DNA of 64,000 nucleotides from an uncultured Pelagibacteraceae bacterium (GTDB taxonomy: Bacteria; Pseudomonadota; Alphaproteobacteria; Pelagibacterales; Pelagibacteraceae). This document shows positions 18,904 through 26,900 of this stretch, piece by piece. The stretch lies in the NCBI GenBank assembly GCA_902618975.1, contig CACNCN010000001.1, forward strand, positions 62,001 through 126,000. The letters run 5' to 3'. Position 1 is the first letter of the stretch; the number at the start of each line of letters is the position of its first letter. Both the position numbers and the translations under genes were made by a program. The notes beneath the pieces were generated by a model that worked only from the letters and a program-made list of their open reading frames with translations, searched no databases and was not told where the DNA came from.

Positions 18904-19353
18904 TTATTTCCTATCTACTATTGTAGCAGACCATTGCGCGTCTGCCATTTTTTTTCCCTGCACAAATGCCTCGCCCTTATATTTCCATACTTTACCATGT
19001 GATCTTATTGCCTCGATATTTAACTCTAGCTTGCAATCAGGTATAACTGGGTTTCTAAATCTTGCTTTCTCAACACTCATCAAAAATACTAGTTTATTTT
19101 CATATTCAGCTTTATCAATACCAGCAGCTGTTAGAGCAGCCGCAGCTTGACCGAACGCCTCGACAATTAAAACTCCTGGCATTACAGGTTGACCCGGAAA
19201 ATGACCTTGTACAAAAAAACTATCTTTTTTAACATTTACTATAGCGGTTGCAGAAAACAATTTTTTAATATTAACCAGTTCATCAATTAATAACATTGGT
19301 TCTCTGTGAGGTAGTAAATTAATTATATCTAGTTTAGTAAGCTTTTCAGTCAT
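18904..19353 (-). CDS. fabZ: 3-hydroxyacyl-[acyl-carrier-protein] dehydratase FabZ
   Basis: FabZ dehydrates 3-hydroxyacyl-ACP in fatty-acid elongation and competes with LpxA/LpxD for that substrate, which explains its place among lpx genes. The 149-residue hot-dog protein shows INLLPHREPMLLIDE, the catalytic GHFPGQPVMPGVLIVEAFGQ with His and Glu, and KARFRNPV. Its ATG overlaps the skp stop by one base. Confidence 0.96.
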   Translation of the reverse strand: MTEKLTKLDIINLLPHREPMLLIDELVNIKKLFSATAIVNVKKDSFFVQGHFPGQPVMPGVLIVEAFGQAAAALTAAGIDKAEYENKLVFLMSVEKARFRNPVIPDCKLELNIEAIRSHGKVWKYKGEAFVQGKKMADAQWSATIVDRK

Positions 19354-19883
19354 TAATTTTGAATATTAATTTTTTTTACATTATTATCTAAAATTTTTAT
19401 AATATCATTAGTTATATTTAAATCATTAATACCTATAACTATATTTTTTTTATCAATTATTAAAGAAACCGAATTTTCTTTTGAATAATCAGACAAAATT
19501 GGCTTAAGTTTTTCTAACAAAACTTTAGTATATTTTAATTTCAATGTATCTAATTCTTTGCGATTATTATTTAATTGCTCTTGATATTTCTTAATTTTAT
19601 TATTTAGTTCAGTAATTTTATTATTTAATTCATCTTGACTTAATAAATTTTTTTTTGCACTTATATCTTCATCATCTTTTTTTATAGAAACCTCTAACTC
19701 TTTAATTTTTTTTCTATAAATTTCGTCTTTTTTTTTTAGTTCATCATTTATATATTTCCCTGCTTCTGAATTATTTAAAACCTTATTCATATCTAAAAAA
19801 ACTATTTTGTCACTTGAGAAAGATTTTAAAGGAGAAGTGAATACCGATATGAATATAAAAAAAAAAATAAATTTTTTATTCAT
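19353..19883 (-). CDS. skp: OmpH/Skp family periplasmic chaperone
   Basis: The 176-residue protein has a signal peptide (KKFIFFFIFISVFTSPLKSFS), then IVFLDMNKVLNNSEAGK, a long charged coiled coil from about residue 40 to 115 and a C-terminal IIDKKNIVIG strand. This is the Skp (OmpH) layout: a trimeric jellyfish chaperone that carries unfolded outer-membrane proteins to BamA. It directly follows bamA with a one-base overlap, the usual neighbourhood. Sequence identity in this family is low, so the call rests on layout plus position. Confidence 0.88.
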   Translation of the reverse strand: MNKKFIFFFIFISVFTSPLKSFSSDKIVFLDMNKVLNNSEAGKYINDELKKKDEIYRKKIKELEVSIKKDDEDISAKKNLLSQDELNNKITELNNKIKKYQEQLNNNRKELDTLKLKYTKVLLEKLKPILSDYSKENSVSLIIDKKNIVIGINDLNITNDIIKILDNNVKKINIQN

Positions 19884-22108
19884 TAAAAAGTAGTACCAAT
19901 TCTAAATCTAAAAGTTTCAGTTTCATCATTTTCATGTTTAGTCAAAGGCAATGCAAAAGAAAAACTTAATGGTCCTATGGGAGTAAACCAATCTACAGCA
20001 AGTCCTGATGATGATCTAATTTTATTACTATCTAATGAATCGTTATAGTCGACACCAAATATATTTGCTGAGTCTAGAAATATACTAAAATCCACATTCT
20101 GAAGATCACCCAAAAGTTTAGGTATTGTTGCTGCAATATTTAATGCTGTACCAAAGTTACCGCCTATATAATCACTTCCATCTTTAGGACCTACTTTTCC
20201 AGCCACAAAACCTCTTAATTTCCTTGATGGTATAAAAATTCTTTTACTTACTCTTACATCATCATCAAGGCTATTTACACTTTTTGCAAAAAATATGAGA
20301 GATAAGACGGAGTCTTCACCAAATTTATTATATTTAGAAAATTCATAAGAATTAACAATACTTGTATCATCAGCGTAAATCGGTAATTCTTGAAAGAAAG
20401 AACTTTTATATCCATCCGTTGGCTGAAAATTTTGATTTAATTTATTTAGTGTAAGACCATAAGAAAAATTAGTATCAAAATAATTTCCCTCTTGTTTTTG
20501 TTTTGCGGCTGACGCAGTATTTGAAGTCTCTAAATTTTCAATAAATGTTGAAATTTTAGGTGAAAAAAAAATATCTTTAAATTGTTCGTAAGATGTTCCC
20601 ACAGAAAAACCAATTGTCTCTGTTTCATATCCAAATTTATTCATCAAATCAATTTGAGAATTTTCAACAGAGGTTATTAATGATTTTTCGCTATTTTTAT
20701 AATTAGGATCGGTATAACTAAACAAGCCAGTTATAGAATTATCGCTAAAAGCAACATTAGCTTTTAACTTTGTTCCTTGACCAACATAATTATTTTCAGC
20801 GATTGAAAATGATACGGTTGTACCGCTTGTACCAGTACCTGCTCCAGCAGATACCTCTCCAGTAGGTTTCTCGTCAACAATTATATCAATTTTTTTTTGC
20901 TGAGGTGTTGAACCATCATAAACTTTAGACTCTACAGTGGAAAAAATATTTTTTGACTTTATATTATTAATTGATTTTTTAAATAATATTTCATTATATG
21001 GGTCACCTTCATCGGTTATAATTGAATTTCTAATGACATTTTCATTTGTCAAATAATTACCCAAAATATTAATTTGCTCTACATATTTTTTTTCACTTTC
21101 TTTAATATTAATTATTAAATCAATATATTTCTCATTTACTTCTTCATTATATGTTGCATTAATAAATTCATATTGTTTGTTTAAAGCAATTTCGTCTATT
21201 TGATCGAGAATTTTTTTTATTCTGTTTAAAGAATACGTTTTGTTTTTTAAATTTATTAAAACATCATTTATATCTTCAAAATTTTTTTTATCGAAATTAT
21301 TGGGTAAATTTAACACCACGTTGTTAAAAATATATTTTTCACCAGCATCAATATTAAAAACTAATTCGAATTTATTCTGATTAATAACTAAAGCTGAGGT
21401 TGAATTTACTTTAACATTGTAATATCCATTATTTTTATAATAATTTGTTAGTAATTTTTCATCCAATTGAATTCTTTTTTCGTCTAAAAATTTTTTATTT
21501 GAAATAAATTTCCAAAATTTACTTTCTTCTGAGACTATTATTCTTTTTAATTTTCTATCTTTAACTTTCTTATCACCTATAAATTTGATTTTTTCAATAT
21601 ATGCCTTATCACCTAGGTCTATATTGTAATTTAAGCTAACTGTATTATTTTCATTTTTTTTTATTGATGTTTCTATAATTGAAAAATAGTAACCATTTTT
21701 TTTTAATATAGTTGCAAGTATACTCTCATCTTTTTTAACTTTACTTTTAACAAAAGAATTTTTCTCTTTTAATTGAATTTTATTTCTTAATGTTTTTAAT
21801 ATTGTTTTATTTTTTACACCAGAAAATTCAATTTCTTCTATAATCGGATTTTCAACTATATTTACAATTAAAGTTTCTTTATCTAAAGAAATAACTACAT
21901 TTTCAAAAAAGTCTGTTTGGTAGAGTTTTTTAAGAATTATATTTAGTTCAGATTTATTATAATTTTTATTTTTTTTTATTTCACCAAATAAAATAATAGT
22001 TTCGTCTGAGATTCTATTATTTCCATTTATTTTAATATTTTTTACTATATTAGCATTTGTAGAAGTTATAATAAAAAATAAAACTAATATTTTAAAAAAA
22101 AAATTCAT
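19883..22108 (-). CDS. bamA: Outer membrane protein assembly factor BamA
   Basis: BamA inserts beta-barrel proteins in the outer membrane. The 741-residue protein has a signal peptide, POTRA repeats to about residue 420 (NIKINGNNRISDETI, IEEIEFSGVKNK, IEKIKFIGDKK and later repeats), and a C-terminal barrel including the conserved loop-6 motif RKLRGF and a final FRFRIGTTF strand ending in Phe. The track start at 22111 is TTG; ATG 22108 overlaps the dxr stop (ATGA). No site-2 protease gene (rseP) lies between dxr and bamA, unlike most relatives. Confidence 0.95.
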   Translation of the reverse strand: MNFFFKILVLFFIITSTNANIVKNIKINGNNRISDETIILFGEIKKNKNYNKSELNIILKKLYQTDFFENVVISLDKETLIVNIVENPIIEEIEFSGVKNKTILKTLRNKIQLKEKNSFVKSKVKKDESILATILKKNGYYFSIIETSIKKNENNTVSLNYNIDLGDKAYIEKIKFIGDKKVKDRKLKRIIVSEESKFWKFISNKKFLDEKRIQLDEKLLTNYYKNNGYYNVKVNSTSALVINQNKFELVFNIDAGEKYIFNNVVLNLPNNFDKKNFEDINDVLINLKNKTYSLNRIKKILDQIDEIALNKQYEFINATYNEEVNEKYIDLIINIKESEKKYVEQINILGNYLTNENVIRNSIITDEGDPYNEILFKKSINNIKSKNIFSTVESKVYDGSTPQQKKIDIIVDEKPTGEVSAGAGTGTSGTTVSFSIAENNYVGQGTKLKANVAFSDNSITGLFSYTDPNYKNSEKSLITSVENSQIDLMNKFGYETETIGFSVGTSYEQFKDIFFSPKISTFIENLETSNTASAAKQKQEGNYFDTNFSYGLTLNKLNQNFQPTDGYKSSFFQELPIYADDTSIVNSYEFSKYNKFGEDSVLSLIFFAKSVNSLDDDVRVSKRIFIPSRKLRGFVAGKVGPKDGSDYIGGNFGTALNIAATIPKLLGDLQNVDFSIFLDSANIFGVDYNDSLDSNKIRSSSGLAVDWFTPIGPLSFSFALPLTKHENDETETFRFRIGTTF

Positions 22109-23286
22109 CAATTACGATCTTTAATACATAGATCGAGAGTTTTCAATCTTACATATTTATTTAGATTTACTATCTCATTGATATTCTGGGGTATTTTTCT
22201 TTTAAGTTGTCTAAATTCTTTAAAATTTAAAATTTTATTAATTAAAACATTAATATCTTTATAACTAATATTGTTATTTAAAAATTGACTTACTAATTCA
22301 TCATTTGCTGAAACTAATACTGTATCGTAAAGGGAGTTATTATCGTCAAATTTATTCAAGATATTTAATAGTTTGAATTTTTTAAAATCTGGCTTGGATA
22401 AGTTCAAATTATTTAATTTTTTAATGTCAACTCTTTTAGAACTTAGAATTTTTTGATTTTTATCATAAAGTGTATTAAAGATTGGAATCTTCATGTTGGT
22501 TTCATGTACTAATAATTTAGAAGTTCCATTATTAAATTTTATTATTGAATGCAAATATGCTGTTGGATGTATTAAAATCTCAAGTTGTTTTTTTTTAAGA
22601 TTAAATATTTTTTGAGCTTCTAGAATCTCAAAAACTTTGTTCATCATTGTTGAGGAGTCAATAGATATTTTTTTTCCCATTTTCCATATTGGATGGTTTA
22701 TAGCATTAGAGGGTTTTACTTTTTTAAATTGGCTTATTGGTAAATTTAAAAAAGGACCACCAGAAGCTGTAATGTAAATTTTTTCTACATTACTAACATT
22801 AAACCCGCCAAGACTTTGCCAAATAGAAAAATGTTCAGAGTCTACAGGTAAAAATTCTGATTTATTTTTTATTAGTTCTTTTTTAATTAAATCCCATGCA
22901 CATATTATTGACTCTTTATTTGCTATAGCAATCTTTTTAGTAAATTTTATAATTTTGATTGTTGGCTCTAGTCCATCAAAACCAGATATTGCTGACATTG
23001 CATAATCTATTTTATTATTTTTGAAAATCTTGCCAAAACTATTATATCCATTAAAAATTTTTACTTTATTTTTTTTTAATTTTTTTTTAACTAAGTCATA
23101 TGAGTTTTTATTCTTAACAATTATATTTTTGACCTTAAATTTTTTGACTTGTGATACTATATTATTTACATTTGAATTTGTTGTTAGTAATTCAATTTCA
23201 AATTTTTTAATATCTTTATTAATTATATTTAAAGTATTTTTTCCTATAGAGCCTGTTGAGCCTAAAATTGCTATTTTTTTTTTCAT
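22108..23286 (-). CDS. dxr: 1-deoxy-D-xylulose 5-phosphate reductoisomerase
   Basis: Dxr makes MEP, the committed step of the non-mevalonate isoprenoid pathway, matching ispF at the left edge. The 392-residue protein has the NADPH-binding ILGSTGSIGKNTL, IANKESIICAW, PVDSEHFSIWQ, TASGGPF, NHPIWKMGKKISIDSSTMMNK and IHPTAYLHS. It overlaps cdsA by 4 bases upstream and bamA by one base at the chosen bamA start. Length is normal. Confidence 0.96.
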   Translation of the reverse strand: MKKKIAILGSTGSIGKNTLNIINKDIKKFEIELLTTNSNVNNIVSQVKKFKVKNIIVKNKNSYDLVKKKLKKNKVKIFNGYNSFGKIFKNNKIDYAMSAISGFDGLEPTIKIIKFTKKIAIANKESIICAWDLIKKELIKNKSEFLPVDSEHFSIWQSLGGFNVSNVEKIYITASGGPFLNLPISQFKKVKPSNAINHPIWKMGKKISIDSSTMMNKVFEILEAQKIFNLKKKQLEILIHPTAYLHSIIKFNNGTSKLLVHETNMKIPIFNTLYDKNQKILSSKRVDIKKLNNLNLSKPDFKKFKLLNILNKFDDNNSLYDTVLVSANDELVSQFLNNNISYKDINVLINKILNFKEFRQLKRKIPQNINEIVNLNKYVRLKTLDLCIKDRN

Positions 23287-23936
23287 AGCCAGTATATTAT
23301 ATTATAAATAAATAAGCCAAAAGGTACTGCAAATATTATTCCATCTACTCTATCAAGCAATCCACCATGTCCTGGCAATATTGAACCTGTATCTTTTACA
23401 TTTGATCGTCTTTTAAAATAAGAAATAAAAAGGTCACCTAATTGACAAATTACTGATATTAAAATGAATACAAAACATATTATTAAATAATTAAATTCAA
23501 TATTTAATAAATATTTATAATAGTAGAAGTAATAAATGATGGGAAACAAACAAAATACAAATGATCCAATTGATCCAGAAATTGTTTTATTAGGACTGAT
23601 TTTTGTTAGTTTTTTTCCACCTATTAATTTTCCACATACATATCCACCAATGTCAGAAAATATACATACTGATAAGATTATGATTACATCTTTCCTATTT
23701 GAAATATAAAGAAAATATGCAAATAAAATTAAATAAAAAACAAATGATAAATTAATTATTAGTTTTTTTAAAAAATTTTCTTTCCATATATTATCAATTA
23801 AAGTTTTAAACTCAAAAAACGAAATAAGTGAAATTACGGTTAAAAGCAATAACCAAACTAAATTATTAAAAAAGCCAATTATTAATAACAAAATTAATAC
23901 AATTGATGTTAAAACTCTTTTGTAGAAATTATTCAT
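23283..23936 (-). CDS. cdsA: Phosphatidate cytidylyltransferase
   Basis: CdsA makes CDP-diacylglycerol from phosphatidate and CTP. The 217-residue, multi-span membrane protein ends with the family signature KISPNKTISGSIGS followed later by DTGSILPGHGGLLDRVDG. It is at the short end of the family (E. coli is 285), mostly by having fewer N-terminal membrane helices, as is common in Alphaproteobacteria. It sits between uppS and dxr, with a one-base overlap with uppS and four with dxr. Confidence 0.94.
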   Translation of the reverse strand: MNNFYKRVLTSIVLILLLIIGFFNNLVWLLLLTVISLISFFEFKTLIDNIWKENFLKKLIINLSFVFYLILFAYFLYISNRKDVIIILSVCIFSDIGGYVCGKLIGGKKLTKISPNKTISGSIGSFVFCLFPIIYYFYYYKYLLNIEFNYLIICFVFILISVICQLGDLFISYFKRRSNVKDTGSILPGHGGLLDRVDGIIFAVPFGLFIYNIIYWL

Positions 23937-24610
23937 TATATATTGCCGAAATTTCGCTTTATTTTTTTAAATTTAAGTAAAATTTTTTCAAAATCCTTTT
24001 CATTAAAATCTGGCCACAATTTTTTTTCAAAAAAAATTTCGGAATATGCAATTTGCCATAATAAAAAGTTACTTAATCGATTGGTATCTCCAGTTCTAAT
24101 TAATAAATCAGGATCCGGAATACCATTTGTATAAAGATTTTTACTAATATTTCTCTCATTTATATTGGTTTTTTTTTTTATTATTTTTTTTAACGCATAC
24201 ACGAGCTCGTTTTTAGATCCATAATTTAATGCAAGATTTATTTGTAATTTATTATTTTTTTTTGTTAAATCCTCAGAATCTTTTAAAAGTTTATTTATTT
24301 TTTTTGAAAAATTTTTAACACCTATAACTTTTAATTTAATGTTTTGTTTATTAAGTTCAAATATTTTGTCACCCAAAAAACTTTCGAGCAATTTAAACAA
24401 AAAATTTACTTCTTTTTTAGGCCTCTTCCAATTTTCGGTTGAGAAAACAAAAAGTGTCAAAAAATTAATTTTATTTTTGATCGTAGATTTGATTATTTTT
24501 TCTACTGTTTTTAATCCTTCTTGGTGACCTAAATTTCTTGATTTTTTATTTTTTAAACCCCATCTACCATTACCATCCATAATTATGGCTACATGATTAA
24601 TTGGATTCAT
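23936..24610 (-). CDS. uppS: Undecaprenyl diphosphate synthase (cis-prenyltransferase)
   Basis: UppS makes the C55 lipid carrier for peptidoglycan and polysaccharide. The 224-residue protein shows HVAIIMDGNGRW (catalytic Asp), GHQEGLKTVEKII, FVFSTENWKRP, ALNYGSKNEL, DPDLLIRTGDTNRLSNFLLWQ and YSEIFF. It overlaps frr by 4 bases upstream and cdsA by one base downstream. Confidence 0.96.
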   Translation of the reverse strand: MNPINHVAIIMDGNGRWGLKNKKSRNLGHQEGLKTVEKIIKSTIKNKINFLTLFVFSTENWKRPKKEVNFLFKLLESFLGDKIFELNKQNIKLKVIGVKNFSKKINKLLKDSEDLTKKNNKLQINLALNYGSKNELVYALKKIIKKKTNINERNISKNLYTNGIPDPDLLIRTGDTNRLSNFLLWQIAYSEIFFEKKLWPDFNEKDFEKILLKFKKIKRNFGNI

Positions 24611-25158
24611 ATCTGCATTATTTCTTTTTCTTTTGTATTTACTTTTTCTTCTATTTTTTTAATATTTTCATCTGTCAAATTTTGTATATTTTTTTCCTCT
24701 TTTTTTTCAATATCTTCACTTATTGATTTATTTTTTAGTAATTTTTTAAGTTCATCATTTCCTTCTCTTCTAATATTTCTTATTGAAATCTTACATTGCT
24801 CACCCATATTTTTTATCAGTTTGGCTATTTCATTCCTTCTCTCTTCGCTTAAATCAGGAATGGGTAACCTTATTAATTGTCCATCAATCTGAGGGTTTAG
24901 TCCAAGATCTGATTTCTTGATAGCAGTATCAATAAGACTTACATTATTTACGTCCCAAACTTGGATGTTAATAACTCTTGGTTCAGGGGTAGTTATAGTA
25001 CCAACTTGATTTATAGGCATTTTCTGTCCGTATACATCAACATAAATTAAATCCAGCATATTTGAATTTGCCCTACCAGTACTCAAAGTTGACAGGTCTT
25101 TTATAAATTTTTCGAAAGTTTTACTCATTTTATTTTTATAAATACTTAAGCTAAACAT
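24607..25158 (-). CDS. frr: Ribosome recycling factor
   Basis: Frr splits post-termination ribosomes together with EF-G. The protein shows LSTGRANSNMLD, VDVYGQKMPINQVGTI, DLGLNPQIDGQLIRLPIPDLSEERR and a C-terminal alpha-helical block ending KEKEIMQI. The track start at 25161 is GTG; ATG 25158 overlaps the tsf stop (TGATG) and gives 183 residues, near the usual 185. An internal ATG at 25128 would remove the first helix, so I reject it. Confidence 0.95.
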   Translation of the reverse strand: MFSLSIYKNKMSKTFEKFIKDLSTLSTGRANSNMLDLIYVDVYGQKMPINQVGTITTPEPRVINIQVWDVNNVSLIDTAIKKSDLGLNPQIDGQLIRLPIPDLSEERRNEIAKLIKNMGEQCKISIRNIRREGNDELKKLLKNKSISEDIEKKEEKNIQNLTDENIKKIEEKVNTKEKEIMQI

Positions 25159-26012
25159 CACTCACCTATTTTAATTCTATGAAATGCACTTATCTCTAAA
25201 TTTGATAATTTAAGGCTCTGAATTATTTCATTAACTTTTTTATCTGGATCCATCACCCAAGATTGTGTCATTAAACAATTGTCTTGAATAAATTTATTTA
25301 ATTTACCTTTTGAAATTTTTTCAACAATTTCTTTTGGTTTACCATTATTTTTTAGTTCTTCAGCTATTAATTCTTTTTCTTTAATTAATATATTTTGATC
25401 AATTAATTTCTCATTTATAGCAATAGGGTTTGAAGCAGCTATATGCATAGATAGTTGTTTTCCAAAATTTAAAAAACTTTCATCATTTTCATCATCGTAA
25501 TTAATTGACGAAATTACAGCTAATTTTGCAAGCTTATCTTTTACAACTGAATGTAGGTAAGTAAAAATCTTACCTTTTTCACACACAATTGTTTTAGATC
25601 TACCTAAGGTTATTTTTTCTCCAATTTTAGATATTAAATCTACAAGTGTGTCTTCCACTGATTTACTATTTTTCATTATAGTTTTTTTTAATTTTTCAGG
25701 ATCTGATGAAACAGAATTGTTTATTTCACTTATTTCTTTAACGAAAGAAATAAAATCATCATTTTTTGCAACAAAGTCAGTTTCACAATTTACCTCTATT
25801 AATGATGATTTTTTATTATCTCCAAAAACAGCCACGACACCTTCGTTAGCCTCCCGAGTCATTTTTTTGGATGCCTTTGAAATTCCTTTAACTCTTAGAA
25901 TCTCAATAGCCTTTTCAATATCACTGTTGGCTTCCTTTAAAGCATTATTGCAGTCTTTAAATCCAGCACCAGTTAATTTTCTAAGTTCTTTGACTTTATC
26001 TATGTCACTCAT
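25158..26012 (-). CDS. tsf: Elongation factor Ts
   Basis: EF-Ts is the guanine-nucleotide exchange factor for EF-Tu. The 284-residue protein has the N-terminal UBA-like domain ([23 protein letters not shown]), the hallmark [14 protein letters not shown], two dimerisation-type subdomains and [10 protein letters not shown] near the C-terminus. It starts directly after the rpsB stop with no gap and overlaps frr, so rpsB, tsf and frr are surely one transcript. Confidence 0.96.
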   Translation of the reverse strand: MSDIDKVKELRKLTGAGFKDCNNALKEANSDIEKAIEILRVKGISKASKKMTREANEGVVAVFGDNKKSSLIEVNCETDFVAKNDDFISFVKEISEINNSVSSDPEKLKKTIMKNSKSVEDTLVDLISKIGEKITLGRSKTIVCEKGKIFTYLHSVVKDKLAKLAVISSINYDDENDESFLNFGKQLSMHIAASNPIAINEKLIDQNILIKEKELIAEELKNNGKPKEIVEKISKGKLNKFIQDNCLMTQSWVMDPDKKVNEIIQSLKLSNLEISAFHRIKIGE

Positions 26013-26777
26013 TTAATTCAAAGATTTATCTTTAGATATTTTGCTTTGTAAATCTTTTTCTTTGTTATTTTTTTCTATAGAAACATTAGATAAGTTTGAT
26101 TTTGCGTTTTGAATTGTTTCTTTTATAAGTGAACAATAAAGATCTATCGATCTTCTCGCATCATCGTTTCCTGGTATAGGATAGTCTATACCATCGGGAT
26201 TTGAATTAGTATCAAGTATAGCAATAATTGGAATTCCGAGTTTTATAGACTCTTTTATTGCTAAAGACTCATAATTAGTATCTATTACAAAAACTAAATC
26301 AGGAATAGTTTTCATATCTGAAATTCCCCCTAAAGATCTTTCCAATTTATCTCTTTGCGTACTCATTTTTAAAAGTTCTTTTTTAGTAAAACCTCGATTT
26401 TCTGAGGATAAATCTGTATTAATTTTTTGTAATTTTTTAATTGAATTAGATATTGTTCCCCAATTTGTTAACATGCCGCCAAGCCACCTATAATTAACGT
26501 AATATTGATTAGTACTTTTAGCTAAATCTGCTATTGCATCAGAAGCTTGTTTCTTAGTAGAAATAAATAATATCTTTCCATTGTTTGAAATAGTTTCATA
26601 GACTTTTTCTAAAGCTATCTTTGTCAATTCTAAAGTCTGAGTTAAATCAATGATGTGTATTGAGTCTCGTTTTCCAAATATATATTTTTTCATTTTTGGG
26701 TTCCATCTAAGTGTTTTGTGACCTAGGTGAACTCCTGCCTCTAATAATGCTTGTATTGTTAAATTAGGTATTTTCAT
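26013..26777 (-). CDS. rpsB: 30S ribosomal protein S2
   Basis: S2 binds the 30S subunit body late in assembly. The product (254 residues) carries [60 protein letters not shown] and [23 protein letters not shown]. The track start at 26837 adds 20 residues unlike the family; ATG 26777 (MKIPNLTIQ) is the true start because the upstream part is a structured RNA leader, described separately. S2 itself could be the ligand of that leader. Confidence 0.96.
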   Translation of the reverse strand: MKIPNLTIQALLEAGVHLGHKTLRWNPKMKKYIFGKRDSIHIIDLTQTLELTKIALEKVYETISNNGKILFISTKKQASDAIADLAKSTNQYYVNYRWLGGMLTNWGTISNSIKKLQKINTDLSSENRGFTKKELLKMSTQRDKLERSLGGISDMKTIPDLVFVIDTNYESLAIKESIKLGIPIIAILDTNSNPDGIDYPIPGNDDARRSIDLYCSLIKETIQNAKSNLSNVSIEKNNKEKDLQSKISKDKSLN

Positions 26778-26780
26778 ATT

Positions 26781-26848
26781 ATTCCCGGTTAAACCACCAC
26801 AATAATTTCCATTTAAGGACCGGAGGTTATTAACCACTTATTGTGTGA
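26781..26848 (-). ncRNA. Structured rpsB leader (candidate S2 autoregulatory element)
   Basis: On the minus strand the leader has an 8-bp stem CACAATAA / TTATTGTG (26838-26845 with 26798-26805) enclosing 32 bases. Within that loop CCGGT (26819-26823) can pair with ACCGG (26785-26789) just before the start codon, making a pseudoknot. GGTTAA (26830-26835) can instead pair with TTAACC (26787-26792), and the two pairings exclude each other. The region is clearly more GC-rich than the surrounding spacer. A cis-regulatory RNA ahead of rpsB has been reported in Pelagibacter; that this is the same element is inference. Confidence 0.68.
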
Positions 26849-26900
26849 GTATTTTTTTATGGATATTTACAAATTTATTTTAAACAAAACAAGTATTTTT

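Noticed and set aside
24607-25128. Shorter Frr starting at MSKTFEKF
   Set aside because: It would remove the first helix that all Frr proteins have; ATG 25158 overlaps the tsf stop and gives normal length.
26777-26837. Extended N-terminus of S2 ([16 protein letters not shown]...)
   Set aside because: Not family-like and it coincides with the paired RNA leader; ATG 26777 gives the usual S2 start.
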